From Planctomicrobium piriforme (lineage in GTDB: Bacteria > Planctomycetota > Planctomycetia > Pirellulales > PNKZ01): a stretch of 9,056 nucleotides of DNA. The DNA lies in NCBI GenBank assembly GCA_945877965.1, contig CAMCTH010000155.1:1-9056 (forward strand), in the 5' to 3' direction. A model generated the notes under the pieces. The model saw only the letters and a list, made by a program, of their open reading frames with translations. It did not search any database and was not told the DNA's origin. Made by a program: the position numbers and the translations under genes. Of this stretch, positions 1 through 6,629 are shown piece by piece (the stretch's first letter is position 1; every line of letters begins with the position of its first letter).

Positions 1-19
1 AGGTGCTGTCGATAAACCC

Positions 20-108
20 ATTTAGCCGCGGGGCTCGTCCCCGCGCGTCTGTGGATCGTAATCGAGCGCGCTTCAAAGAATGCGCGGGGTCGAGCCCCGC
101 GGCTAAAT
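20..108. repeat. Paired-hairpin repeat, family A (TTAGC-headed, REPIN-like)
   Basis: Two 27-nt arms (20-46 and 82-108) are inverted copies of each other with one mismatch. Each arm also folds on itself: a 7-bp stem at 27-33/39-45 with loop ctcgt, and one at 83-89/95-101 with loop tcgag. Both ends read atttagcc going inward. Two inverted hairpin units around a short spacer is the known architecture of REPIN/BIME elements, which are moved by RAYT transposases in other bacteria; no such transposase is in this window. A third arm of the same family lies at 666-692. Confidence 0.8.
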
Positions 109-581
109 AATGCGAGCGCTGCGCACTTGAAATTAGGCCACGCTCTGCGGCATAGTGCCTGCCAGCGAGTTCGATCCCGGCGCGCGACGGGCTCGAACTT
201 GCGGCCTGCGGCGGGAACGGACACCGACCGACGAGGCGAGCCGGGCCACTGAACAATCCCCGGTTCCCATGCTCGTCGGCACGGCCTCGTTCTCCCCGCG
301 ATCGCGTCGCTGGCAACCGTCGGCCGAGCGGTGGTGAGCAAATTGAACGCGATTGAATGTCGCCCGCGTTCGGTAGGTTCAGCGAAACAAACTCGCCGAC
401 CAAACCCGAGCCGCCGCGACGCGGGCTGCTCGACCGGTGCGTCGTCGTCCGCTCCCGCGGAGCGGCAACCTTGTTCACGTTTTGGTTCGCCCCGTCGCTC
501 CACGCCGGACGACGACGCCGAATTTTTCGACGCGCAACGTGATGCCGCGCGCATTGTGAACGGTTCGCGCTGCGATGCGTC
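109..581. other. Gene-free stretch, no supported coding region
   Basis: This 473-bp stretch has only short open frames (the longest about 119 codons, running on into the repeats) with Arg/Ser/Pro-rich translations, no recognisable domain and no convincing ribosome binding site. A T-loop-like gttcgatccc occurs near 168 but the flanks do not pair as a tRNA arm. I see no gene, RNA or regulatory element I can support. It may be eroded sequence or the flank of a gene left of the window. Confidence 0.5.
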
Positions 582-645
582 GCTTAGCCCGGTCGTCCTC
601 GACCGGGTGGACGAGATGCGCGCCGCGAGGACGCGGCGGCTAAGC
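582..645. repeat. Paired-hairpin repeat, family B (GCTTAGC ends), copy 1
   Basis: The ends gcttagc (582-588) and gctaagc (639-645) are perfect inverted repeats. Inside are two hairpins: a perfect 8-bp stem (588-595/600-607, loop tcct) and a perfect 6-bp stem (622-627/632-637, loop agga, which is tcct on the other strand). The two arms share head and loop but have different stems. A second copy lies at 7105-7207. The cttagcc head resembles that of family A, so the two are probably related. Confidence 0.75.
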
Positions 646-665
646 GGTCGGAGCACGGTGCAGAC

Positions 666-692
666 GCGCGGGGGCGAGCCCCGCGGCTAAAT
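666..692. repeat. Solo arm of family A repeat, just 3' of the ketosynthase gene
   Basis: These 27 nt match the right arm at 82-108 in 26 of 27 positions, in the same orientation. It is a half element: no partner arm is visible next to it. It begins 18 bp past the stop codon of the minus-strand ketosynthase-fold gene, and its GC-rich hairpin could help end that transcript, although there is no clear U-run. Confidence 0.7.
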
Positions 693-709
693 GAGAAGAG
701 GCAAACGCG

Positions 710-2056
710 CTACTCGGCGTAGCGTTTGACGAACAGCGCGGCGGCTTGGCCTTGCGGGGTGACGCTCAGCTTCAAGAACGAGTCGCCCGTTGCTTGCGTT
801 TCGCGGACGACGTTCACTGGGCAGGCCGGGTCGGGCGTGCGGAAGTTCTTCGTGGCGAAGAGAGAGCCGTGATGCAAAGCGAGCACGCCGGAGATCAACT
901 CGACCATGCCGCTGCCCGCGCCGAGGTTGCCGAAGTAGCTCTTCGGGGCGCTCACCGGCACCGGCTTGTCGAGGCCGCTGAAAACATCCCGGATCGCGCG
1001 AGCCTCGGCTTCGTCGCACGTGCGGGTCGACAGGCCGTGCGCTTGGATATGTCCGACGGCCCACGGCGTGGCGCCGGCGTCGCGGAGCGCGGCGCGCATC
1101 GCGTTCGCGAGCGCCAAGTCGCGGAGCGCGACGCGATTCTTGTCGGCCGCCGTCGACGAGCCCGACCCGACGAGTTCGGCGTAGATCGTCGCGCCGCGAG
1201 CCTGCGCCGTTTCCAACAATTCGAGGACGACGACGCCGGCCCCTTCGCCGAGTACGGCCCCGTTGCGATTGAGATCGAACGGACGCGACGCCTCGGTGGG
1301 ATCGATCGGGCCGTTGGGCCCGATGCCGCCGGCGACTTCCTCTTGCAGGGCGGCGTGGATCGCCTTCATCGTGTGGATGCGAGTGCCGGTCGCACCGACG
1401 ATCATCGCATCGGCATGGCCGCGCTGAATGACGCGGAGCGCTTCGCCGACGGCCGTGCACCCGGCCGCTTCGCGCAGGGTGAGCGAATTGTTCGGGCCGC
1501 GCAGGTCGTTGTAGATCGCGATGTGGCTGGCCGGCATGTTCGGCAGGTACTTGAGCAGCCAGAGCGGGGTCATCTTGGGCATGCCTTGCCCGCCCCACTT
1601 CGAGAAGTCGAATTGGCGTTCGGCGTCGGTACACGTTTCGATGCCGGAGCCGAACTCGTCGGGCTCGCTCAGCATGTAGTCGGTGCCGAAGACGACGCCG
1701 GTCCGCTCCGGGTTGTGGCCGCCGTCCATCAGGCCGGCATCGGCGAGTCCGCGCTCGGCGGCGGCGACGCCCATCTGGCACTCGCGGTTCATCACCTTAA
1801 GCGCCTTGCGGATCGCCTTCTTCTTCTCGATCGGCAGAGGGCCGAAGCCGTCGATGTCGTTATTGAACTCGCTGCACGGGGCGGCGAAGGGCGTGGGGAG
1901 CGCGGAGCCGCGATTGCCGTCGATCAGCGTGACGCCGCTGCGGCCGGTCGAAAGGGCGTCCCACAGTTGCTCCTTGGTGTTCCCCAAGGGACTGATGAGA
2001 CCCAAGCCGGTGATGACGACGCGACGCGCTGCGGGCGATGCAGAAGAGTTAGCCAT
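710..2056 (-). CDS. Ketoacyl synthase-fold protein (FabF-like) lacking catalytic residues
   Basis: This is a 448-residue protein of the thiolase/KAS II superfamily, about the length of FabF plus a short N-terminal extension. It opens with the typical VVITGLGLISPLGN strand and turn. Aligned by eye to FabF, the nucleophile motif reads SLTLREAAGCT, with Glu196 where the Cys should be; the nearest Cys is four residues later (Cys200). His340 (QAHGLST) and Lys373 (APKSYFGN) are kept, but the second catalytic His is Asn377. The C-terminal GFGGTN gating loop is replaced by VTPQGQ (432-437). Such a protein should not condense acyl chains in the normal way. By analogy with chain-length factors and decarboxylating KSQ domains, it may partner another ketosynthase or act on acyl-ACP without condensation. 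No acyl carrier protein or active KS is nearby. The ATG at 2056 lacks a clear Shine-Dalgarno. The fold is secure; the role is unknown. Confidence 0.88.
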   Translation of the reverse strand: MANSSASPAARRVVITGLGLISPLGNTKEQLWDALSTGRSGVTLIDGNRGSALPTPFAAPCSEFNNDIDGFGPLPIEKKKAIRKALKVMNRECQMGVAAAERGLADAGLMDGGHNPERTGVVFGTDYMLSEPDEFGSGIETCTDAERQFDFSKWGGQGMPKMTPLWLLKYLPNMPASHIAIYNDLRGPNNSLTLREAAGCTAVGEALRVIQRGHADAMIVGATGTRIHTMKAIHAALQEEVAGGIGPNGPIDPTEASRPFDLNRNGAVLGEGAGVVVLELLETAQARGATIYAELVGSGSSTAADKNRVALRDLALANAMRAALRDAGATPWAVGHIQAHGLSTRTCDEAEARAIRDVFSGLDKPVPVSAPKSYFGNLGAGSGMVELISGVLALHHGSLFATKNFRTPDPACPVNVVRETQATGDSFLKLSVTPQGQAAALFVKRYAE

Positions 2057-2063
2057 GCGGCGT

Positions 2064-2069
2064 ATTGTA
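2064..2069 (-). promoter_or_regulatory. Possible -10 box (TACAAT) placed for a leaderless transcript
   Basis: On the minus strand TACAAT ends 7 nt before the ketosynthase ATG, so transcription would begin at or very near the start codon. This would explain the absence of a Shine-Dalgarno there. No good -35 hexamer is present at 16-18 bp. It lies between gcggc and gccgc (2057-2061 and 2078-2082), which could form a weak 5-bp stem in any transcript reading through from upstream. This is a weak prediction. Confidence 0.25.
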
Positions 2070-2097
2070 AATTACGTGCCGCAGGGGCGAAAGGTCG

Positions 2098-2153
2098 GCA
2101 GATGCGGCGTTCGCGACGACAAATCGTCCCCATCTGCGGAAGTACATCCGCAG
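2098..2153 (-). promoter_or_regulatory. Two competing hairpins upstream of the ketosynthase gene
   Basis: On the minus-strand transcript a first hairpin pairs ctgcgga with tccgcag (2147-2153 with 2134-2140, loop of 6). A second pairs gcagatg with catctgc (2131-2137 with 2098-2104) and encloses a 5-bp stem gacga/tcgtc (2124-2128 with 2115-2119). The two share the GCAG at 2134-2137, so they cannot both form fully. The region lies between the stop of the secretin-like gene and the start of the ketosynthase gene. It could be an attenuator, a terminator or mere palindromic sequence; no U-run follows. Confidence 0.35.
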
Positions 2154-2185
2154 CTACTGATGCTGGGACCATCTTCGCATTGCGC

Positions 2186-3775
2186 TTAGTAGCGCGGTTG
2201 CGAGGGGGCGAGCGGGGCGACGTTCGGCAGGCCGCCGAGGATCGACGGCGGCGTGAGGGCCGCGGGTTGCGCGGGGGCCGGAGTGCCGCCGGGCAACATG
2301 CCGGGAAGCAAGTTCGGCAGCATGCCGGGGATCGCCTGGATGCCCGTCGGCGCGGCGGCGGCAGGCGCGGCCGTCGGCATGGCTTGCGGCATGCCGGCTT
2401 GCCACGGCTTGCTCTCGATGAACAGCAGCAGTTCGCCCCGATCGGGTCCGCCGCCGAGCGCGTCGGGCAGACGGAAGCCGCCGCTCGTCACGGCATCGAC
2501 GGTCGACGGCAACGGCACGACGCCGAGGCTCACCAACAGCACCTGATCGATCGGCCAGCGGAAGCGATCGTGCAACCGGAACTGGCTCACTTGCGGCACT
2601 TCGATCTTCGTGCGCTGCCGCGAGGCGACGGCCGAGGGGACGTCGACGCTGAGCGCTTGCAGACGTTCCAACTGATCGATGCTCACCTTCACCACGGCAT
2701 CGAGCGAGCGACCGTCGAGCGAACCCAACGGACTGATTTCAATCGACATCCCTTCGTCGTACTGCGCCGACTTCGCTTCGAAGCCGGGCCAGGCGTCGGC
2801 CCGCATGACGACGTCGGAAGTGTACGGGCGGGGACGCAGCAAACTGACGACCGACGCTTGGCCGCTGTTGATGAACAGTTGCGGCGAGCCGTGCTCGCGG
2901 AAGTCGGTCCGCTTCTTCAGTTCGGCTCCCAGCAGCGAAGCATCCTCGCGGGCGATGAGCCAAGCTTGGATCCCTTGCGTCTGCACCGGCACCGGTCGCA
3001 GAGCTTGTTGCGAACGGATTCGCCAACTGGGGCCGTCGACCGAGATGATGCGAACGTTGACCGATTGCGATTGCCCTTCGGACTTCAAGAACCGATCGAC
3101 GACGTCGGCGACGATCGATTGAATCTCGGGGATGTGATAGACGCGCAACGTCTTGGCGTCGGCGCTGAGCACGCTGACGACGCTCGAGTGCCACGCTTCG
3201 TAGCCCGTCTCGCGCAGAATCCAATCGATGATCGCTTGCTCGGGTCGATTGGTGCTGGTGACGCGCATCGTGTAGGGGCTGATGTCGTACTCGCGCCAGA
3301 CTTGGCCGTTCTGGTTCGGCAGCGCGCCGGTGCCGCTGGTGATCTTGGCAATGGGTTGTCGCGGGGCATCGTTGAGCGGAGTGAGTCCGTTGTTCGTCGG
3401 CAAGTTGCCCGACGCACTCGTCTCGCCGGTGGGCGAACGCCATTGGCCGTTGAAGGTGTTCGAAGCCGGCGCGGTGCCGTTCGGCACGGCGACTCCGGGA
3501 ACGGGAGTCGTCGCGGCAGGCGTCGACGGCGAGTTGTTGGTCGGTGTTGTGGCAGTCGGTGCGGCGGCGGTCGAGGGCGGCGGATTCGTGGGTGCGGCGC
3601 TGGCCGGAGTTGCGGCCGCGGTCGGTTGCACGCCGGTCGAAGCGCCGATCGGCGCGACGCCGGCGGTGTTCGGCGGGAACGACGAGGCCGGCGGCGGGAC
3701 GGTCGACTGGGCGCGGACCGCAGGTGCGAGCAGCGAACCGATTACGAGAACGAGCGGAAGAACGAAGCGCGCCAT
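2186..3775 (-). CDS. Exported protein with secretin-like core and low-complexity ends
   Basis: This 529-residue protein starts with a clear Sec signal peptide (MARFVLPLVLVIGSLLAPAV then RAQ, cleavage likely after Ala22). Residues 23-158 are a Pro/Ala/Thr/Asn-rich linker and the last 65 or so residues are Pro/Ala/Gly-rich. The ordered part (about 159-460) has a segment resembling a secretin N-domain (LRVYHIPEIQSIVADVVDRF), followed by a run like the secretin beta domain: LFINSGQASVVSLL, a strand pair around SIEISPLGSLDGRSLDAVVK, then VLLVSLGVVPLP and ELLLFIESK near the end. I infer a secretin or GspD/PilQ-related outer-membrane protein; the match is by pattern only. The start at 3775 is chosen because GGAGG sits 7 nt upstream and the signal peptide follows; the in-frame extension to 3943 is Arg/Pro-rich and crosses a repeat. 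No other secretion genes are in view. Confidence 0.8.
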   Translation of the reverse strand: MARFVLPLVLVIGSLLAPAVRAQSTVPPPASSFPPNTAGVAPIGASTGVQPTAAATPASAAPTNPPPSTAAAPTATTPTNNSPSTPAATTPVPGVAVPNGTAPASNTFNGQWRSPTGETSASGNLPTNNGLTPLNDAPRQPIAKITSGTGALPNQNGQVWREYDISPYTMRVTSTNRPEQAIIDWILRETGYEAWHSSVVSVLSADAKTLRVYHIPEIQSIVADVVDRFLKSEGQSQSVNVRIISVDGPSWRIRSQQALRPVPVQTQGIQAWLIAREDASLLGAELKKRTDFREHGSPQLFINSGQASVVSLLRPRPYTSDVVMRADAWPGFEAKSAQYDEGMSIEISPLGSLDGRSLDAVVKVSIDQLERLQALSVDVPSAVASRQRTKIEVPQVSQFRLHDRFRWPIDQVLLVSLGVVPLPSTVDAVTSGGFRLPDALGGGPDRGELLLFIESKPWQAGMPQAMPTAAPAAAAPTGIQAIPGMLPNLLPGMLPGGTPAPAQPAALTPPSILGGLPNVAPLAPSQPRY

Positions 3776-3778
3776 GTT

Positions 3779-3787
3779 CCTACCTCC
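3779..3787 (-). promoter_or_regulatory. Strong Shine-Dalgarno that fixes the start at 3775
   Basis: On the minus strand GGAGGTAGG precedes the ATG, with 7 nt between GGAGG and the start codon. It is the best ribosome binding site in the window and rules out the longer in-frame start at 3943. Confidence 0.8.
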
Positions 3788-3807
3788 ATGCAGGACGAGG
3801 GGGCGGG

Positions 3808-3836
3808 AGTGTAGGGAAAGCGGCATTTCGCAACAA
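3808..3836 (-). promoter_or_regulatory. Candidate sigma-70-type promoter for the secretin-like gene
   Basis: On the minus strand TTGTTG (3831-3836) and TACACT (3808-3813) are separated by exactly 17 bp. They match the consensus at 3 of 6 and 4 of 6 positions. The predicted leader would be about 25 nt and include the Shine-Dalgarno. Spacing and place are good, but the hexamers are only moderate. Confidence 0.3.
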
Positions 3837-3845
3837 GAGAGACAT

Positions 3846-3930
3846 GGAAAGGGGGGAGGGCGGAAGGGGAGAGGGGACGGAAAAGTCGCAGATCGCGGCA
3901 AATCCTTCCCCCTTCCGCCCTCCCCCTTCC
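3846..3930. repeat. Purine/pyrimidine inverted repeat in the divergent intergenic region
   Basis: The left arm (about 3846-3875) is almost all purine around ggagggcggaagggg; the right arm (3904-3930) is its pyrimidine complement around ccttccgccctccccc. The arms pair over some 25 bp with small bulges, around a loop of roughly 28 nt. It lies between the divergent starts of the secretin-like gene (3775) and guaB (4002), upstream of both coding regions. It may be another dispersed repeat family; an effect on either promoter is possible but not shown. Confidence 0.7.
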
Positions 3931-4001
3931 ACCTTCGCGGCAATTCGCGACAATACGGGGTTTACTTACAACTCGGCACGGCACGCGAGGGCCTCACTAC
4001 G

Positions 4002-5477
4002 ATGTCTGAGATCATCAAGTACCAAGGGATCACCTTCGACGACGTGCTGCTAGAGCCGGCATATAGCGACGTCGTGCCGGCAGATTGCGATGTGCGGACC
4101 CGTCTCACCAAGCGGATCGAACTCCACATCCCGCTGCTCAGCAGTCCGATGGACACCGTGACCGAAGCCGAGATGGCGATCGCCCTGGCTCAGGAAGGCG
4201 GCATCGGCATCATCCACAAGAACCTCTCGATCGAGCGGCAAGTCGAAGAGGTCGACAAGGTGAAGCGCTCGGCCAACGGCATCATCGTCGACCCGGTGAC
4301 GCTGCCGGCAGACGTCACGGTCCGCCGCGCTCGCGAGATCATGGCCCAGGCGAACGTCTCGGGCGTGCCGATCGTCGGCGCCGATGGCAAGCTTGCCGGC
4401 ATCCTCACGCGTCGCGATCTCCGCTTCTTGGAGAACGACGACACGCCGATCTTCAAGGTAATGACCAAAGATCACCTTGTAACGGCTACGGGTACCGTAA
4501 CGCTTGAGCAAGCTGAGAAGATTTTGATGGTAAATAAGGTCGAGAAACTTCTACTGGTTGACGAAAATTACAAACTGACCGGACTGATAACCATCAAAGA
4601 CATCGACAAGATGCGGCGGTTCCCGAATGCATGCAAAGACCGCTACGGTCGTTTGCGGGTCGGGGCTGCGGTCGGGATGTTCGAGATGGCTCGGGTGGAA
4701 GGTCTGATCGGCAAGGGAGTCGACGTCTTGGTCGTAGACAGTGCTCACGGGCATTCGTCGAACGTGATCGAGACGGTCCGCCAAATTAAACAGCGGTGGG
4801 ACATCGACGTCGTTGCCGGGAACGTTGCTACGGAAGAGGGCGCCGCCGACCTGATCCAGGCCGGGGCCGATGCCGTGAAGGTGGGCATCGGACCGGGTTC
4901 GATCTGTACGACGCGCGTCATCTCGGGTGTGGGAGTGCCGCAGATCACCGCGATCTCGCGAGCCGCGCGGGCCGCCGAGGCCACCGGCACGCCGATCATC
5001 GCCGACGGCGGCATTCGTTACTCGGGAGACATTACGAAGGCGATCGCCGCCGGGGCGAGCGCCGTCATGATCGGCGGACTGTTCGCCGGTCTCGATGAGA
5101 GTCCCGGAGATACGATCCTGTTTCAAGGTCGGACCTTCAAACAGTATCGCGGCATGGGTTCGCTGGGAGCCATGGTCAAGGGCTCGCACGAACGCTACCG
5201 ACAAGGAAGTCAGGAGCGAGGCACGAACAAATTCGTACCCGAAGGGGTCGAAGGTCGGGTCCCGTTCAAAGGCAATTTGAGTGGTTTCACGTATCAACTC
5301 GTAGGCGGTCTGCGGGCCGGCATGGGTTACTGCGGAACCAAGAACATTGAAGAGCTGCGCACCAAGGCGCGGTTCATACAAGTCTCAGCCGCTAGCGTTC
5401 GGGAGAGCCATCCCCATGACATTTCGATTACGCAAGAGTCGCCGAATTACAGCGCGGAACGGAGCGACGGCGAATAG
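4002..5477 (+). CDS. guaB: Inosine-5'-monophosphate dehydrogenase
   Basis: GuaB oxidises IMP to XMP with NAD+, the first committed step of GMP synthesis, as a cytosolic tetramer or octamer. The 491-residue product has the usual length. It shows the N-terminal GITFDDVLLEPAYSDVVP, the SSPMDTVTEAEMA strand, a CBS pair at about 95-207, the phosphate-binding DGGIRYSGD, the active-site loop GPGSICTTR with catalytic Cys302, the flap YRGMGSLGAM and the HERYRQ Arg-Tyr pair. All key residues are present. The ATG at 4002 gives the standard N-terminus; its Shine-Dalgarno is weak (gagg about 11 nt upstream). Two oddities stand out. The end passes the usual SPNYS with AERSDGE and overlaps the next gene by 62 bp. 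And 4441-4620, encoding the second CBS domain, is about 45% GC against 68% in the preceding 180 bp. Transcription may continue into the downstream gene. Confidence 0.97.
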   Translation: MSEIIKYQGITFDDVLLEPAYSDVVPADCDVRTRLTKRIELHIPLLSSPMDTVTEAEMAIALAQEGGIGIIHKNLSIERQVEEVDKVKRSANGIIVDPVTLPADVTVRRAREIMAQANVSGVPIVGADGKLAGILTRRDLRFLENDDTPIFKVMTKDHLVTATGTVTLEQAEKILMVNKVEKLLLVDENYKLTGLITIKDIDKMRRFPNACKDRYGRLRVGAAVGMFEMARVEGLIGKGVDVLVVDSAHGHSSNVIETVRQIKQRWDIDVVAGNVATEEGAADLIQAGADAVKVGIGPGSICTTRVISGVGVPQITAISRAARAAEATGTPIIADGGIRYSGDITKAIAAGASAVMIGGLFAGLDESPGDTILFQGRTFKQYRGMGSLGAMVKGSHERYRQGSQERGTNKFVPEGVEGRVPFKGNLSGFTYQLVGGLRAGMGYCGTKNIEELRTKARFIQVSAASVRESHPHDISITQESPNYSAERSDGE

Positions 5478-6360
5478 CCTCCGCGCGTTCCTCGCCCTCA
5501 CGCTGGGAACGTGCGTTGCCGCCTCCGGCCTCGCCGCCGAGTCCGGCAGCCGCACCGCTAACAGTGCGCTGCGGTGGAAACCGCGGACCGCTTCAACTCA
5601 GTCCGTCGCACACACCGAACCGCGCGTGATCGTCGATCACGAAGTGATTCAAACGCACGCGACCGGCAACCCGCTGAACGATCCGTTCGGCGATAACAAG
5701 TTGCCGAGCACCACGACTCCGCCGTCCACCAGCGCGCCGTCGACGAGTGCCCCGAGCACCATCACGCCGGCTCCGATGCCCCCGCGTGCGCTGAGCCAAC
5801 CGCTGACGCCGCCGTCGCTCACGCAACCGCCGTCGCCGACCGACTTGCCGAACCTGCCGTCGATTCCGCCGAGCAATTCGCAAGCGCTGAACAGCAGCGG
5901 CTATGCCGACGAGCCCTGTCCGAAGCCGAGCGACTTGAAGCCGATCGGAGAGTTGACGAACAAGATCTCGGCCAGCAAGGGCGACCTGCCGCAAGAGTGC
6001 TTGATCGACGATCGCGTCGAGCCGTCGATGAATCGCGACTGGGGCTGCACGACGTACACCTGGAAGGCGTCGGGCCTCTGCCACAAGCCGCTCTACTTCG
6101 AAGAAGAAGCGCTCGAACGTTACGGCCACTCGACCGGCCCGATCTCGCAGCCGTTCGTCTCGGCCGCGCATTTCTTCCTCACCGTGCCGGTGCTGCCGTA
6201 CAAGATGGGCGTCGAACTGCCGTGGGAATGCAAGTACGCCTTGGGCTACTACCGCCCGGGCAGCTGTGCCCCGTACATCGTGCCCCCCGTGCCGGTCAGC
6301 CCGCAAGGGATCGTGAACCAAGCAGCGTTCACGGCCGGGTTGATCTACGCTCTGCCGTAA
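5416..6360 (+). CDS. Exported proline-rich protein with six-cysteine C-terminal domain
   Basis: I do not know a function for this 314-residue protein. The start at 5416 gives a basic N-terminus (MTFRLRKSRRITARN) and a hydrophobic stretch FLALTLGTCVAASGLAAE typical of a signal peptide; gggag lies 10 nt upstream, inside guaB. Residues of about 80-160 are a Pro/Ser/Thr-rich linker with repeated TSAPST-type units. The C-terminal part (about 165-314) is compact, rich in aromatics and carries six cysteines (168, 195, 211, 222, 272, 284), including GCTTYTWKASGLCHKPLYFE. An even number of Cys after an export signal suggests disulfides. The GLCHKPLYFEEEALERYGHS segment looks like a conserved planctomycete motif from memory only. 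It overlaps guaB by 62 bp in another frame and could be co-transcribed with it. A surface or periplasmic role is inferred. Confidence 0.85.
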   Translation: MTFRLRKSRRITARNGATANSLRAFLALTLGTCVAASGLAAESGSRTANSALRWKPRTASTQSVAHTEPRVIVDHEVIQTHATGNPLNDPFGDNKLPSTTTPPSTSAPSTSAPSTITPAPMPPRALSQPLTPPSLTQPPSPTDLPNLPSIPPSNSQALNSSGYADEPCPKPSDLKPIGELTNKISASKGDLPQECLIDDRVEPSMNRDWGCTTYTWKASGLCHKPLYFEEEALERYGHSTGPISQPFVSAAHFFLTVPVLPYKMGVELPWECKYALGYYRPGSCAPYIVPPVPVSPQGIVNQAAFTAGLIYALP

Positions 6361-6406
6361 CGGCGAGCGTCGACCGAGTTCATCAAGCTAAATGCTTCAT
6401 CGCACT

Positions 6407-6441
6407 CCGAAGCCCAGGGACCAACGTCTCTGGGCTTTCGG
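6407..6441 (+). terminator. Hairpin terminator candidate after the guaB-side genes
   Basis: ccgaagcccaggga pairs with tctctgggctttcgg across a 6-nt loop, with one mismatch and one bulge. It begins 47 nt after the stop at 6360 and lies between convergent genes. A typical U-run does not follow, so it may be a factor-assisted or bidirectional terminator. Confidence 0.5.
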
Positions 6442-6451
6442 CGTTACAGAA

Positions 6452-6570
6452 CCCTCTCCCCGCCGGGGAGAGGGCAGGGTGAGGGGTGAATTGCGGACGA
6501 GATCGAGCGCCGTCGAGAGCCGGCCCCTCATCCGACGACTTCGTCGCCACCTTCTCCCCAACGGGGAGAA
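6452..6570. repeat. Paired-hairpin repeat, family D, copy 1
   Basis: The left unit is a perfect 10-bp hairpin (6452-6461/6465-6474) made of ccctctcccc and its complement; the right unit is an 8-bp hairpin (6552-6559/6563-6570). Between them gggtgagggg (about 6477-6486) can pair with cccctcatcc near 6524-6533, and a small cgacga/tcgtcg hairpin lies at 6533-6546. It occupies most of the gap between the convergent genes ending at 6360 and 6630 and could also stop transcription from either side. A diverged copy of its left half lies at 8110-8158 in the opposite orientation. Confidence 0.7.
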
Positions 6571-6629
6571 CGTAATCGATACCGTGACGAGCAATGGAAC
6601 TTTGTCCCACCCTGCGAAATCGGTGCGGC

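Noticed and set aside
150..215. tRNA-like gttcgatccc and ctcgaactt
   Set aside because: The flanking bases do not pair as a T-arm and no acceptor or anticodon arms can be drawn.
155..690. Short open frames in the left gap
   Set aside because: Arg/Ser/Pro-rich translations with no domain; the longer one runs through family A and B repeats.
746..3814. An open frame of 1022 codons on the plus strand
   Set aside because: It lies antisense to two well-supported minus-strand genes and crosses their intergenic gap. Its Arg/Ala/Gly/Asp-rich translation is typical of the shadow of GC-rich coding DNA, and it shows no domain or ribosome binding site.
3776..3943. N-terminal extension of the secretin-like gene to an ATG at 3943
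   Set aside because: The extra 56 residues cross the purine inverted repeat and are Arg/Pro-rich; the ATG at 3775 has a strong Shine-Dalgarno and is followed at once by a signal peptide.
3282..4001. Extension of the guaB frame upstream of 4002
   Set aside because: The translation before 4002 is antisense to the secretin-like gene and crosses the repeat; IMP dehydrogenases begin close to the Met at 4002.
6601..6615. Possible half arm of family C (tttgtcccaccctgc)
   Set aside because: It is only about 15 nt with one mismatch and no head hairpin; too short to list as a feature.
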